A DNA stretch of 64,000 nucleotides from Roseobacter cerasinus (GCF_009811755.1 NZ_BLIV01000002.1:675001-739000), one strand, 5' to 3'; numbered from the stretch's first letter, positions 53,647 through 62,565 are shown. Numbers and translations are program-made. Notes: generated by a model not told the origin, from the letters alone.

Positions 53647-54134
53647 GCAGGTCGAGCAACCCGGCATCTGTATCAGATGTTGCGCCTCCGGACTTCGCAC
53701 TGCGGCCCGCTCAGGACGGTGATTTCAGCTTTGCCCGACGCCTTTACATGGACTCGATGAAACCCTTGCTGATGGCGTTGGACGCATGGAACGCGGATGA
53801 AATGGAAGCCGCGTTTCGCAGCTATTTCGTCCGGGACGAGATCAAACTGGTCATGTTGGACGGCCGGGACGTGGGCTGGTTTCAGGTTTCCCAGACTGAC
53901 ACTGACATGTGCATTGATCAGCTTTACCTCCTCCAGGAGGTGCGCGGTCAGGGCATTGGCGCAGCTTTGGTCAAATCCATCATCTCAGAGGCCGCGGAGC
54001 AAGACAAAGATGTCTGCTTATCATTCGTCCACGGCAACCCTGCCCACACTTTGTATCACAGGCTTGGCTTTCGCCAGATATCTGAAGACGATACAAAAAT
54101 CCACATGCGATATCAAAACGAACAGGCCTCGTAG
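53643..54134 (+). CDS. GNAT-family N-acetyltransferase
   Basis: 163 residues starting at GTG 53643, overlapping the cyclase stop (GTGA). Acetyl-CoA motif A: IDQLYLLQEVRGQGIGAALVKSIISEA with R/Q-x-x-G-x-G/A, followed by HGNPAHTLYHRLGFRQIS. Substrate unknown. It converges on the repeat protein of the YcaO/TfuA cluster, 27 bp away, so a role in that system is possible but unproven; coupling to the cyclase gene points to co-expression with the latter. Confidence 0.88.
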   Translation: MSRSSNPASVSDVAPPDFALRPAQDGDFSFARRLYMDSMKPLLMALDAWNADEMEAAFRSYFVRDEIKLVMLDGRDVGWFQVSQTDTDMCIDQLYLLQEVRGQGIGAALVKSIISEAAEQDKDVCLSFVHGNPAHTLYHRLGFRQISEDDTKIHMRYQNEQAS

Positions 54135-54161
54135 CGATGTCAGCCCGGGCTGGGGCAGCGT

Positions 54162-54758
54162 TTAGTCGCTGCCACCAAATGCCTTGCCACCGCTGTAGGC
54201 TTTACCGCCGCTATAAGCTTTGCCACCGCTATAGGCCTTACCCCCGCTATAGGCTTTGCCGCCGCTGTGACCAGCACCGCCTTGGCTGAGTTCGGCGTCA
54301 AGCAGGATTTGATCCAGGGGGCCAATCTCGGGGTCCAAACGGATGGAAAAGTCGGACTTTTCATAGGCCCAGGCCCGGACGTCATCGGCAAAGAGGATAT
54401 TGCGTTGTGCAAGCCCAGCCTGATCGACGCTACCCCGCCCGCGCGTCGCAACCGCCTTGGCGTCTTCCGCCGGCGCGCCAGCGCCGTGAACAAGAAAGAT
54501 CTGAGGCCGTGCCAGGTCATAATAGTGACCTTCGAAGCTGAACCCGAAGATCCTGGCAAACCGCGCGTTGCCGCCTGCCAGTTGCGCATCCAAAAAGCCG
54601 TTCCTGTCTTCTTGGACGGGTGTTTTCGTCTCTCCTGAGGCCGGATCATCGGCTCCGCCAGCAGGCGTTTGTGGCGCCGGGACCGCCTTGTATACAAAGT
54701 CATCCAATTCTCTGCCAAACAGCAAAATTGTCGAAAAATTGATTAATCTATCACCCAC
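54162..54758 (-). CDS. Candidate RiPP precursor / modified substrate with SGGKAY repeats
   Basis: 198 residues starting at GTG 54758 with AGGAGGG 7 nt upstream. Residues 1-160 look like a soluble folded or leader region (LINFSTILLFGRELDDFVYKA, NGFLDAQLAGGNARFARIFG, FEGHYYDLARPQIFLVHGAG). Residues 165-198 are four SGGKAY units, then SGGKAF and GGSD. The gene lies downstream of the YcaO, TfuA and metallopeptidase genes on the same strand, with a 102-bp gap before it. Thioamidation by YcaO/TfuA needs a substrate peptide, and this Gly-Gly-rich tail is the best local candidate. The length is large for a classical precursor. No known family was recognised. Confidence 0.7.
   Translation of the reverse strand: MGDRLINFSTILLFGRELDDFVYKAVPAPQTPAGGADDPASGETKTPVQEDRNGFLDAQLAGGNARFARIFGFSFEGHYYDLARPQIFLVHGAGAPAEDAKAVATRGRGSVDQAGLAQRNILFADDVRAWAYEKSDFSIRLDPEIGPLDQILLDAELSQGGAGHSGGKAYSGGKAYSGGKAYSGGKAYSGGKAFGGSD
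54165..54266 (-). repeat. 18-bp tandem repeat encoding SGGKA(Y/F)
   Basis: Five 18-bp units at the 3' end of the precursor-like gene. The codons differ between units (GGC GGC AAA GCC TAT, GGG GGT AAG GCC TAT, GGT GGC AAA GCT TAT, GGC GGT AAA GCC TAC and GGT GGC AAG GCA TTT), while the peptide is kept. That pattern indicates selection on the amino acids rather than recent slippage. Confidence 0.85.
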
Positions 54759-54860
54759 GTCTTTTCCCTCCTAAAGCACCTGCAGCCAATTCTATGCCGC
54801 ATCTCAGTGCGCTTATGGCATATGGGGCTGCTGGATGTCAGTAACTTCTTTGAAGCGACG

Positions 54861-56216
54861 CTACCGTATCTGCGAAATTTCATGCAACATTCTAAAGGGT
54901 AAACGACCTCCGCAGCGATGCGGAAGGTCGTCTGGAACATCTGTGCGACTGGAAAAGGCGTGACTGGACTCATCAGGCGGGGCAAGGCGCGGACCTGCGC
55001 TGATGACACCAATGCCGCGGCGCTCCATATTCAGGGAGATAATGCGGTGATACTGCCCACCTGACATCGCATGATCGACCTCCAAGAAGGTCTCATAGAC
55101 ATCCGCAAAGTCCAGTGTTTCAATTGAGAGACGCTCCCAGATACTCGCCATGGCAAACCCCATGTAGTCACGTGACCCGACCAAGGCATCTGCAAAACCT
55201 CCGGGATTGCGGGCATATGCCTGATCAAAGAGCGGCTGAATGACCTTGTGATAATCCGGATCACCTTCCAGACGGTCGGACAAATCTTCCAGTTCTTCGG
55301 AGATCAGGTGACCGCGCAGAAGATTTTCGTGGAAAATATCGATCCAGATGTCAAAGAGCGCCCCAGTCAGAACTTGTGACAAATCGTGCTCATAGGCCCA
55401 GCCATCGGCAAACTCATAAAGGGTTCGGTCGTTGGAGGCGGATCTTAGCTGGCTGCTGTTCGACACCTCACCAAAACGGCTTAACCTGTTGAAAGAATAA
55501 AGGTTTCCGCTTGTCGAGTCCAGCAGGCCGACCACTGCGCTGTCGAAGTGCAGCAGGGAAATCAGCGCCACCATGTCAGCGGCGGATTCGTGAAATCCGA
55601 AGTACTCCCCGTGCACCTCGACTTTGCCGGGAAGACCGATCTCGTTGTAAATGATGAGATGTCCCAATTCATGCGACAGGATATCAAAGCTGAGGCCGAA
55701 CTCGACCAGCTCTCCGGTCTTGAGAGTGTAAGAGCCAATCTCGATGGAGCCGAACCCAGCGAAGGCATTGTCCAATCCCCGCAGAAACAGGATCTCAAGG
55801 CGGTCGTAGTGGTCTTGAAAGTGCCACTCCAACTGCCGCTCGAAATAATGCTCCCAGATATCCATCGTAAAACGGATTGCGCCAAATGCGTGGGCTTGCT
55901 CAAACGCATAGGTTCCAATCTCCAGATGGTCAAAATGCCCCTCCGGGTCCGGGTGAGCTTCGGGCAGAACCGGTCCATTCCAGGGTGGACGGTAGTGAAA
56001 CGTCGCGCCGCTGGGTGTCGGGTAGTAGCCATAGGCGCGTTCCTTACCCACCGGATCAATGACATACATTCGGTGATCTGCAGGACCGGGCAACAGCGAC
56101 CCGGCGGGTGAAGAGACCCAAACCGTTTCAGGCTCCTGTTGCTGATCCAATGAAGGCAGCTGCGGAAACAGTCGAAAACGCGTGCCACCGGAATGTTCAG
56201 TTTCAACGTATCGCAC
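54861..56216 (-). CDS. HExxH metallopeptidase of the YcaO/TfuA cluster
   Basis: 451 residues starting at GTG 56216, 5 bp after the tfuA-like stop. Zinc site H182-E-L-G-H186 in FDILSHELGHLIIYNE, with a downstream F-H-E-S-A-A-D (209-214) placing Glu210 as third ligand, as in gluzincins. Segments IRFTMDIWEHYFERQ and WAYEHDLSQVLTGALFDIWIDIFHE recall the M36/M4-like secreted peptidase fold. No signal peptide is visible, so a cytoplasmic role such as leader cleavage is plausible. The C-terminal ~60 residues are variable and polar. Function within the cluster is inferred. Confidence 0.75.
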   Translation of the reverse strand: MRYVETEHSGGTRFRLFPQLPSLDQQQEPETVWVSSPAGSLLPGPADHRMYVIDPVGKERAYGYYPTPSGATFHYRPPWNGPVLPEAHPDPEGHFDHLEIGTYAFEQAHAFGAIRFTMDIWEHYFERQLEWHFQDHYDRLEILFLRGLDNAFAGFGSIEIGSYTLKTGELVEFGLSFDILSHELGHLIIYNEIGLPGKVEVHGEYFGFHESAADMVALISLLHFDSAVVGLLDSTSGNLYSFNRLSRFGEVSNSSQLRSASNDRTLYEFADGWAYEHDLSQVLTGALFDIWIDIFHENLLRGHLISEELEDLSDRLEGDPDYHKVIQPLFDQAYARNPGGFADALVGSRDYMGFAMASIWERLSIETLDFADVYETFLEVDHAMSGGQYHRIISLNMERRGIGVISAGPRLAPPDESSHAFSSRTDVPDDLPHRCGGRLPFRMLHEISQIR

Positions 56217-56221
56217 GCGGT

Positions 56222-57583
56222 CTACCTTTCCATTATCAGCGGTTGCGTCGGCGCATCATAATCATCGCCCCGCGATGCCTCATCTTGCCAAAGAACATAG
56301 GTCCGGGCCATCATTTGTTCGAACTCAGTGCGGTCCGCAAAGTCATTTTGCCCGATGAAAGCATCGAGATCGTCGGGCACCGCTTGATTGCGGACCTGCT
56401 CAAAATACCAGATCAAAAGCATGGCGGGGTTGATATCCAGATCGCTCGCTGTTGGGTAAGGGGTGCCAAGGCGATCAAGGGCCATCCCCATCCGTTTTGC
56501 CTCGGCCAACAGCTTGTCGTAACCTCCGTCAGCTTTCAGCGTTTCGATCATGGCCAGGTGGAAAGCATCACGATGGGCGGCGATGGCCGCCGTTAGACGC
56601 AGCTCCGCTGCAATCTGTTCCTCAAGCGCAGGCAAATCCAGATCATTGGCCGCCAGCCAGCTTTCCAGAACCTCTCCGGTGTAAAGTCTGTTTTCCGCGC
56701 GAAATCTGGTCATAGCCCGGTTCAAATCCGCCTGCGGGATTTCAAAGACTTGTTCGGACATCAAACGACTAGCCGCTCGACAGCGCAGGTCGGCGTAAAA
56801 TGTCGGGTCCACGCGCGCCTGATCAATCACCAACAACATTTCTCTGTTTGGGCCTGTCTTCTCGACCGAGCGTGTCAGTGTCTCCCACATTGCAGTGTGT
56901 TGGAATTCGAAGTTTTGTGCAGGGGTAACGCGGGCCTCTCGATAGAATCGTGCCATCTCAGATACCATCTCGAGGGCATCAAGGCGTTTTTGGTCAACGG
57001 CCCCGGTTGGCAGCCAGTTTTCCAACTCTTCTAGGCGCAACCTCGGATGCTTTTCCCTGGTTTGCTGAATAAGGCTCTTCCACGACCGCTCCGGAAAGTG
57101 CATTTTCTTGGAGACGTCTATCAGACAGTCTGCATCACCAGCGCTGAGTACACCCGCCGACACGGACCGCCTGAGTGATGCACGTATGTTCACCATCGGG
57201 ACTGAGAGCGCCACATACCCCAGATCCGCTGGACCATGCTGCAGCGCAACCTCATCGTCATCTTCGAGCGTTCCCTCGCGGAACGCCTCAAAAATCGCGC
57301 CGACCCCTATCATCCCGAAGCTGTGCAGTTCAGCAGCCCGCAACGCGCCCATACTTGATGCGCCAAAGACTGGGATGTCCCGCGTGATCGCAAACAGGAT
57401 TTCCTTGTGCCACACCGACGGAACACCGCTGAAGTATCCATCGATGAGGCCGATGCCGGTAGCCCCCTCCTGGCAGGCCAGATAAACGTCGCCTGCGCGC
57501 GCCGGGGGGCGAACCTCAACCTCACTCAATGCAGTCCTGACGTCGTCCGCGTGGAGTGTCGGGCCTGTGAAAACATAGATCAT
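56222..57583 (-). CDS. TfuA-like protein
   Basis: 453 residues from ATG 57583, which overlaps the ycaO stop by 4 nt (ATGA). TfuA core at the N-terminus: YVFTGPTLHADDVRTAL, GLIDGYFSGVPSVWHKEILFAI, VFGASSMGALRAAELHSFGMIGVG, FEAFREGTLEDDDEVALQHG. A C-terminal helical extension (about 190-453) is not part of the core. TfuA proteins partner YcaO in peptide backbone thioamidation (McrA thioglycine, thioamide RiPPs) and in trifolitoxin synthesis, probably delivering or activating sulfur. The 3' neighbour is the metallopeptidase gene. Confidence 0.93.
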   Translation of the reverse strand: MIYVFTGPTLHADDVRTALSEVEVRPPARAGDVYLACQEGATGIGLIDGYFSGVPSVWHKEILFAITRDIPVFGASSMGALRAAELHSFGMIGVGAIFEAFREGTLEDDDEVALQHGPADLGYVALSVPMVNIRASLRRSVSAGVLSAGDADCLIDVSKKMHFPERSWKSLIQQTREKHPRLRLEELENWLPTGAVDQKRLDALEMVSEMARFYREARVTPAQNFEFQHTAMWETLTRSVEKTGPNREMLLVIDQARVDPTFYADLRCRAASRLMSEQVFEIPQADLNRAMTRFRAENRLYTGEVLESWLAANDLDLPALEEQIAAELRLTAAIAAHRDAFHLAMIETLKADGGYDKLLAEAKRMGMALDRLGTPYPTASDLDINPAMLLIWYFEQVRNQAVPDDLDAFIGQNDFADRTEFEQMMARTYVLWQDEASRGDDYDAPTQPLIMER

Positions 57584-58812
57584 CGGGCAGCCTGCTCCAA
57601 CACGCGGTGCGCACGTTCTCCGGGGCAATAGTCATCGTGATCATGCGGGCCTTCCAAACCCGGAATGACAATTCGGTGCACTGGAATGCCAAATGCTGGC
57701 TTGGTCAGATCCACATCTATGACCTCAGCGACACCCACCGCCCTAAGACGCGCCAGCACCCAGTCCAAATCCTCTTCCAACGTGTCAAGCACACGCGAAG
57801 GTACAGCTTCAAACGGGATCAGCTTTGGCGATTGCGCTGCCATCAAGCGCTGCGCATACCGGTTCTTTTCGGCGATGCCCTTGGACGAATATTCATCATG
57901 CCGCAAATCATCGCGCGCCCCGGTGATGTAGTTGGTCCGCACCTGCACGGCTTCGGTCACCGCCCGGAGGAGCGCGACTCTGCTGCTGGGGTGCGTGCCG
58001 GCCCCACTGCCCGAGTGCCCGTTCTCAACCTGCATATCCGCAATCAGACAGTGAAACGTCGCAACGCCGACGTCCCCCGTCATGTCCCAAATCGCGACCG
58101 ACATGCCTGCCTTTTGCAAAATCTCAAGCAATGACCGGCAAACCTCGTCGGATATGCTGTCCAAATCAAGTCTGGTTTCGGTCTTTGCGCCAAACGGCAA
58201 GATATGCCACAGCGTGTTCGCATCTCGCTCGATCACCTCGCACATGCCATGCACAACGGCTTCCAGCCGATGATTGCCAGACGCCAAACCGTTTGTACTT
58301 GCGACAAAGCATCCGGCGTGAGGCCGCCGCGGCAATGTGTAGTCCGTATGTACCAACTCCGACGGCAGCCAAACGCGATCGCCCGAGAGAAGGTCGCGCC
58401 CCTCTGCCCAGAAGATCGGCCGGTCGGGGTGAAATGCCGTGCCATCCAGAAACGGCAGTCGTTTGATATCGATCACACGCCCGCGCATGCTCACATCATC
58501 AAAACGACCTTCGAACAGGGGCAGATCAATCTCTTCTGCATGAAAGCCTTCTACCGCCTCCATGATTGCAGACGCCTTGGCCGCTGCAAGGCTCAAACCC
58601 TTTCCTTGCGACACGGATAGAGAGCGTGAGTTTGGTCGATAGGCGTTAAAGACGGGGATGCCGATCCGATCAAGCCCGGTCACGTTCGCCACTCTCGTAA
58701 TGCCCATGGCCGAGAGGCGTGGTTCGACAGTCTGAAGTGTCTGAGCCGGAGCTATGACGCGGTGCGTGCCGTCGGCGAATGACTTGCGAGTGATGTCCAT
58801 GTCAGATGACAT
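57580..58812 (-). CDS. YcaO-domain protein (TfuA-associated)
   Basis: About 410 residues from ATG 58812; an in-frame TTG at 58887 would add 25, and no strong ribosome site decides. YcaO ATP-binding features: SLAAAKASAIMEAVEGFHAEE (S-x-x-x-E-x-x-E), AVVHGMCEVIERDANTLWH (second Glu/Arg helix) and LRAVTEAVQVRTNYITGARDD (E-x-x-Q-x-R). The C-terminus PAFGIPVHRIVIPGLEGP is typical of TfuA-linked YcaOs rather than proline-rich azoline-forming ones. YcaO uses ATP to phosphorylate the peptide backbone amide; with TfuA the expected product is a thioamide. First gene of the putative operon. Confidence 0.93.
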   Translation of the reverse strand: MSSDMDITRKSFADGTHRVIAPAQTLQTVEPRLSAMGITRVANVTGLDRIGIPVFNAYRPNSRSLSVSQGKGLSLAAAKASAIMEAVEGFHAEEIDLPLFEGRFDDVSMRGRVIDIKRLPFLDGTAFHPDRPIFWAEGRDLLSGDRVWLPSELVHTDYTLPRRPHAGCFVASTNGLASGNHRLEAVVHGMCEVIERDANTLWHILPFGAKTETRLDLDSISDEVCRSLLEILQKAGMSVAIWDMTGDVGVATFHCLIADMQVENGHSGSGAGTHPSSRVALLRAVTEAVQVRTNYITGARDDLRHDEYSSKGIAEKNRYAQRLMAAQSPKLIPFEAVPSRVLDTLEEDLDWVLARLRAVGVAEVIDVDLTKPAFGIPVHRIVIPGLEGPHDHDDYCPGERAHRVLEQAAR

Positions 58813-59086
58813 AACAGCATAGAACCTGACGATGGGAAAAGAAAAAGCGTCTTCGTCATGTTCACCGAAGATCGGGTCATTCTTCAACTTCGTAGGTCAT
58901 CGGTCAGCCCATGCTCCGCTCCTTGGCCGAAGACCTGGCTGGTGACGCGCGTCGGGCTGCCCCACTGAATCAAGCCCGCCCGACTCGAAAAAGACGATCA
59001 GCTTAATCGGCACATCCTCGCTATCTATGGTTGACTAAATATAGAATTGCAAAAAAGAACACCCGATCAGTGCAAGTGCATCATAT
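58813..59086. other. Upstream region of the YcaO/TfuA operon
   Basis: No further gene recognised apart from the possible 25-codon N-terminal extension of YcaO. It should contain the operon promoter (minus direction); an AT-rich stretch near 59030-59060 is a candidate location. Confidence 0.35.
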
Positions 59087-60320
59087 CTAGTTGAAATCGT
59101 CATAGCCTCTCTTTCGCACCCAGACAAATCTGTCAATTTTCGAAACCACTGCAACGTCAATAGGCTCTCCAACAGTTTCGATATCAGTGGACATGCGGCG
59201 ACGCAGCGACGTGAGGCGAACAAATGCATCCGCAAGAGAGGGCAGCTCCAATTTCGGCAGACTCTTGGCGGCCTCCATCACCGGTTCAAGGAAATTTAGG
59301 CGCTTATAGTCCGACAGCATTCCGCCGATGTGAACAAACTTCTTTTCAAGTATCTTCGCCAACTTTTCTTGAATTGCCTCTGCCTTTTCTGGTTCAGCAA
59401 GTTGGTCCACCGTAAAAAACGCAATTTCGCGTGACAGTTGCTGGAGCGCACCAATCGCATAACGCTCATAGTGCTGATCCACACCTTGAAGAAACCAATG
59501 CACCATATCTCTCTGGGCGAGCGGAATAATGACCGCCTTGTTGGAATGCGTGACGCTGCGGTCTATTTCCAGCTTCACTTTCAGCTTGCCTGGCATAATG
59601 CACTGGATATTAAAGCAAAGCGCTGCCGGTAATAGCTCCTCTGATCCGAAGCCAGCAAAGACCAAACCAGTGTGAGACATTGAAAAGTAATCGCGATTGA
59701 CCAGAAGAGTACATATTCGCCAAAGGCGGCGACGGGCATCGCGATTCAACGTATTTTTGTCAACCTGTGAATAGACCGTATTTCAGCTTTGTAAATGCTT
59801 CGCCGACATTGCCAGAGAAAGTCGATGTCCGACTGCTCTTCTTCAGGCGCGAGTACCGGGCAATTGTCCAGATACGCTTCAACTTCCTTGAGGGCTTGAT
59901 CCATTTCGTTGGTCGGGATGACGTCGCCCCCGACCGCCAACAGGCACTCATCCAATAATTCGTCGAGGTTTAGAGCGTCTGACGAAATACCTGAGACGTC
60001 GCATATCACGTAACGCGTTGAAATCTATGATTTCAGGCAGCGCTATGTGATTCAGGTTTTTCGCATGACGCTTTAAGGTTATGAAATCAAGAAGCGCTTC
60101 CTCAGCGGTCACATGAGTCGGAATAAACTCGTGCAAAAGCGACACAAAATGATCTGCGCAATCTCGGACTGTTGCGTGATTGCAGTCGCTGTGTTTTTGG
60201 GAATAATCACTAATGATTGTTTCCCACGGCACACCCAGGAATTCTGGCGTGTGATAGATCATCACACCGATGCCGTTTGGCGGGTGAGCGCCCCCATGCT
60301 ACCGCTGCCAAAGACGTGAA
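59087..60320 (-). pseudogene. Proteasome-like (Ntn-hydrolase-like) protein pseudogene
   Basis: Reading leftwards, pieces in successive frames rebuild one protein: RLFTSL (~60310), GIGVMIYHTPEFLGVPWETII (60265-59948 frame), SGISSDALNLDELLDECLL (60009-59746 frame), DKNTLNRDARRRLWRI and GLVFAGFGSEELLPAA, ending SLRRRMSTDIETVGEPIDVA...IDRFVWVRKRGYDDFN at 59087. These segments recall a family of bacterial proteins with proteasome-beta-like sequence. At least three frame changes are required, and the N-terminal catalytic start is missing. The last segment is open for 220 codons but is unlikely to fold alone. Confidence 0.65.
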
Positions 60321-60565
60321 TAGCCTCGCACCATGCTGACCGGGTAGGCTGTCCGGCTTGCGTGTCTTTGTCGAGTCTTCCGGTTGTTCGAGAACTGAAC
60401 CATCATCATCAACTGACATAAGCTTCCCGTCAGGTGCGCTCCTCTATCAGGAGCTTGTCAATCGGGAAGACGTACTGCTGGCCTGCGCGACCAACGCCGG
60501 TTTGCGTCTGCAGATGACCGAGCGTTCAGCCAGCCATTCACAGCCGCAGCGTCGCTATGAAATGA

Positions 60566-60892
60566 TCAGAACTCTTCCCATTCATGATCTTTGCTGGCCA
60601 TGACAACATCAACTTCGCTGTATCTGAGTTCTGATCTGAACGCCCTATATAGTGCATGCAATTCATCGTCTGAGTTTTCAGCGGGAGGCATGGTCGCTGA
60701 GCGTTTTTTCAGGACCGCCCCCAAAACGTCGACAAGTGATCCCACGTTGTCTAGCGTGCAGGCCGCTATAAATCTTTCAGCCTGCATGCGCTCCAATATC
60801 ATTTCTTGTCGCTGTTGATCGTCAAACAACGGCCCCAGACTCGTCGGCTGACCAATGTCACGCAATAGAATTTCATGCAGTTGCCCAGCCAT
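60566..60892 (-). CDS. Small cytoplasmic hypothetical protein
   Basis: 108 residues from ATG 60892, preceded by GGAGAAAGCT. Helical and acidic (MAGQLHEILLRDIGQPTSL, ERMQAERFIAACTLDNVGSLVDVLG, ELHALYRAFRSELRY). No family recognised. An upstream start would add 13 residues. It lies near the proteasome-like remnant on the same strand. Confidence 0.5.
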   Translation of the reverse strand: MAGQLHEILLRDIGQPTSLGPLFDDQQRQEMILERMQAERFIAACTLDNVGSLVDVLGAVLKKRSATMPPAENSDDELHALYRAFRSELRYSEVDVVMASKDHEWEEF

Positions 60893-61454
60893 AGCTTTCT
60901 CCGATCGTAAACTTGGCCTTCCGGTTTTCACCTGGCCAACTTGTCAGAGACACTGTAGCGGAACGCCGATCCCACTGCCGAGTTAATTTAACTTTTAGTT
61001 AAAATCGTCAGTTTCGGGTCAGAGTGGAGGTTTTATGAAGGACGTCCTGAGTCTGCCACGTCCAGGACTTATCTGCCACACCGGTCACAGATCGGATATT
61101 CGTCTTGGCCAGCGCACCGCCACTTGCGGGCTGTGCGGTTGAGGTCTGCTCTTTTGGGAAACAACGTATTGAGCGTACCCTGAGCGCGCGTCTGCAGGGT
61201 GCACAAGCGTCTCTCGGCCCCGGATTTCCTATGGACGCTGCGGTGCAGGCAAAGGGTCAAACCCTGTTCGTTGAGTCTGCCAACCCTCCTCTGGATGCAA
61301 TCGCTGCTTTCCATGTCTGTGCGTGCCCGTTGGTTGCGCCTGTTGCTACGGAATGCAGGTGACATCCTGTCTCATCTGCAATAGCAATTTAGCAGGGAAG
61401 ACGTGTTCAATGCCGCACGAAGGCGCGCAGAACAGGGTAACGGGAGGAACCAAC
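60893..61454. other. Intergenic region before the TRAP operon
   Basis: About 560 bp. It holds an inverted repeat TTAAC-TTTTA-GTTAA (60988-61002), a possible 35-codon ORF at 61035 and otherwise decayed-looking sequence. The TRAP operon promoter should lie near its end. Confidence 0.4.
61035..61142 (+). CDS. Possible 35-residue small protein
   Basis: ATG 61035 follows TGGAGGTTTT, a good ribosome site, and opens a 35-codon frame (MKDVLSLPRPGLICHTGH, ending TCGLCG) to TGA 61140-61142. GTCCTG (61043-61048) and CAGGAC (61062-61067) can pair within it. No family recognised; it may be a leader peptide or a remnant. Confidence 0.25.
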   Translation: MKDVLSLPRPGLICHTGHRSDIRLGQRTATCGLCG

Positions 61455-62492
61455 ATGATCATTTCACGGAAATCTTTTTTGTCTCTGGCCGGGGCTGCCT
61501 TGGCCTTTGGCGTCACGGCAGGAGCGGCCGCTGCACAGGAGGTGACACTGCGGCTGCACCAGTTTTTGCCACCGCAGGCCAATGTGCCCAAGCTGGTGCT
61601 GGATGTCTGGGCCGACAAGGTGGAAGAGGACAGCGCAGGCCGCATCAAGGTGGAACGCTATCCCTCGATGCAGCTGGGCGGCAAGCCGCCTGAGCTGATG
61701 GATCAGGCGATTGACGGCGTGGCCGATATCGTCTGGACGGTTGTGGGCTATACGCCGGGCCGCTTCCCCTCGACGGAAGTGTTCGAGCTGCCTTTCATGA
61801 TGACAAACGCCCGTGCTGCGTCCCGCGCCTATTGGGAGATGTTCGAGACCCACATGAAAGACACGGAGTTCAAGGATGTGCACATCCTTGGCACATGGGT
61901 GCACGGGCCCGGGCTGATCCACGTCAACAAGGAAGTGCGCACGCCGTCGGATATGGAAGGGCTGAAGATCCGGGGTGGCTCGCGATTGGCGAATGCGCTG
62001 TTGGAGAAGGTGGGCGCCACGCCCGTTGGCATGCCAGTGCCTGCCGTGCCGGAGGGGCTGTCGAAAGGGGTGCTCGACGGCACCACGATCCCTTGGGAGG
62101 TTACAGCGGCGCTGAAGATCCCGGAGCTGGTGGACAACCATACCGAATTCACAGGCAACGCGCTTTATTCGCTGACCTTTGTTCTGGCCATGAACAAGGA
62201 CCGGTACGACGGGCTGCCGGACGATCTGAAACAGGTAATCGACGACAACTCCGGCGTGGAATTCTCCGTCTTTGCGGGCGGTACGCAGGCTGACAGCGAT
62301 GGCCCGGCGCGTGAGGCCGCAGCCGCACGGGGCAACAACATCGTGACCCTGACCGAAGAGGAAACCGCTGTTTGGAAGACCGCCGCGCAGCCGATCTATG
62401 ACGAGTGGGTGGCCGAGATGAACGAGAAAGGCATCGATGGCCAGGCGCTGATCGACGAGGCCCGCATGCTGATCGACAAATACACCGAATAG
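61455..62492 (+). CDS. dctP: TRAP transporter solute receptor, DctP family
   Basis: 345 residues from ATG 61455 (GGGAGGAACCAAC upstream); signal peptide about 1-26 (AGAAAAQE). DctP fold: LRLHQFLPPQANVPKLVLDVWADKVEEDSAGRIKVERYP, GVADIVWTVVGYTPGRFPSTEVFELPFM and SDMEGLKIRGGSRLANALLEKVGATPVGMP, where Arg in IRGGSR is the carboxylate-clamping residue. It captures an organic acid in the periplasm and delivers it to DctQM. Confidence 0.94.
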   Translation: MIISRKSFLSLAGAALAFGVTAGAAAAQEVTLRLHQFLPPQANVPKLVLDVWADKVEEDSAGRIKVERYPSMQLGGKPPELMDQAIDGVADIVWTVVGYTPGRFPSTEVFELPFMMTNARAASRAYWEMFETHMKDTEFKDVHILGTWVHGPGLIHVNKEVRTPSDMEGLKIRGGSRLANALLEKVGATPVGMPVPAVPEGLSKGVLDGTTIPWEVTAALKIPELVDNHTEFTGNALYSLTFVLAMNKDRYDGLPDDLKQVIDDNSGVEFSVFAGGTQADSDGPAREAAAARGNNIVTLTEEETAVWKTAAQPIYDEWVAEMNEKGIDGQALIDEARMLIDKYTE

Positions 62493-62565
62493 GTCCCGCG
62501 GTTTTCAGCTTCGCAGCACTGCGCCATGTGCTGCGGAGCGTCATGTTTCGGAAACGGAGTTCAAG

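Noticed and set aside
54140-54718. Alternative 192-codon frame overlapping the repeat protein
   Set aside because: Also repetitive because the DNA repeats, but codon variation preserves SGGKAY and not this frame, and the SGGKAY frame has the ribosome site.
60988-61002. TTAAC-TTTTA-GTTAA inverted repeat as an operator for the TRAP operon
   Set aside because: Lies about 450 bp from dctP, AT-rich and single-copy; chance cannot be excluded.
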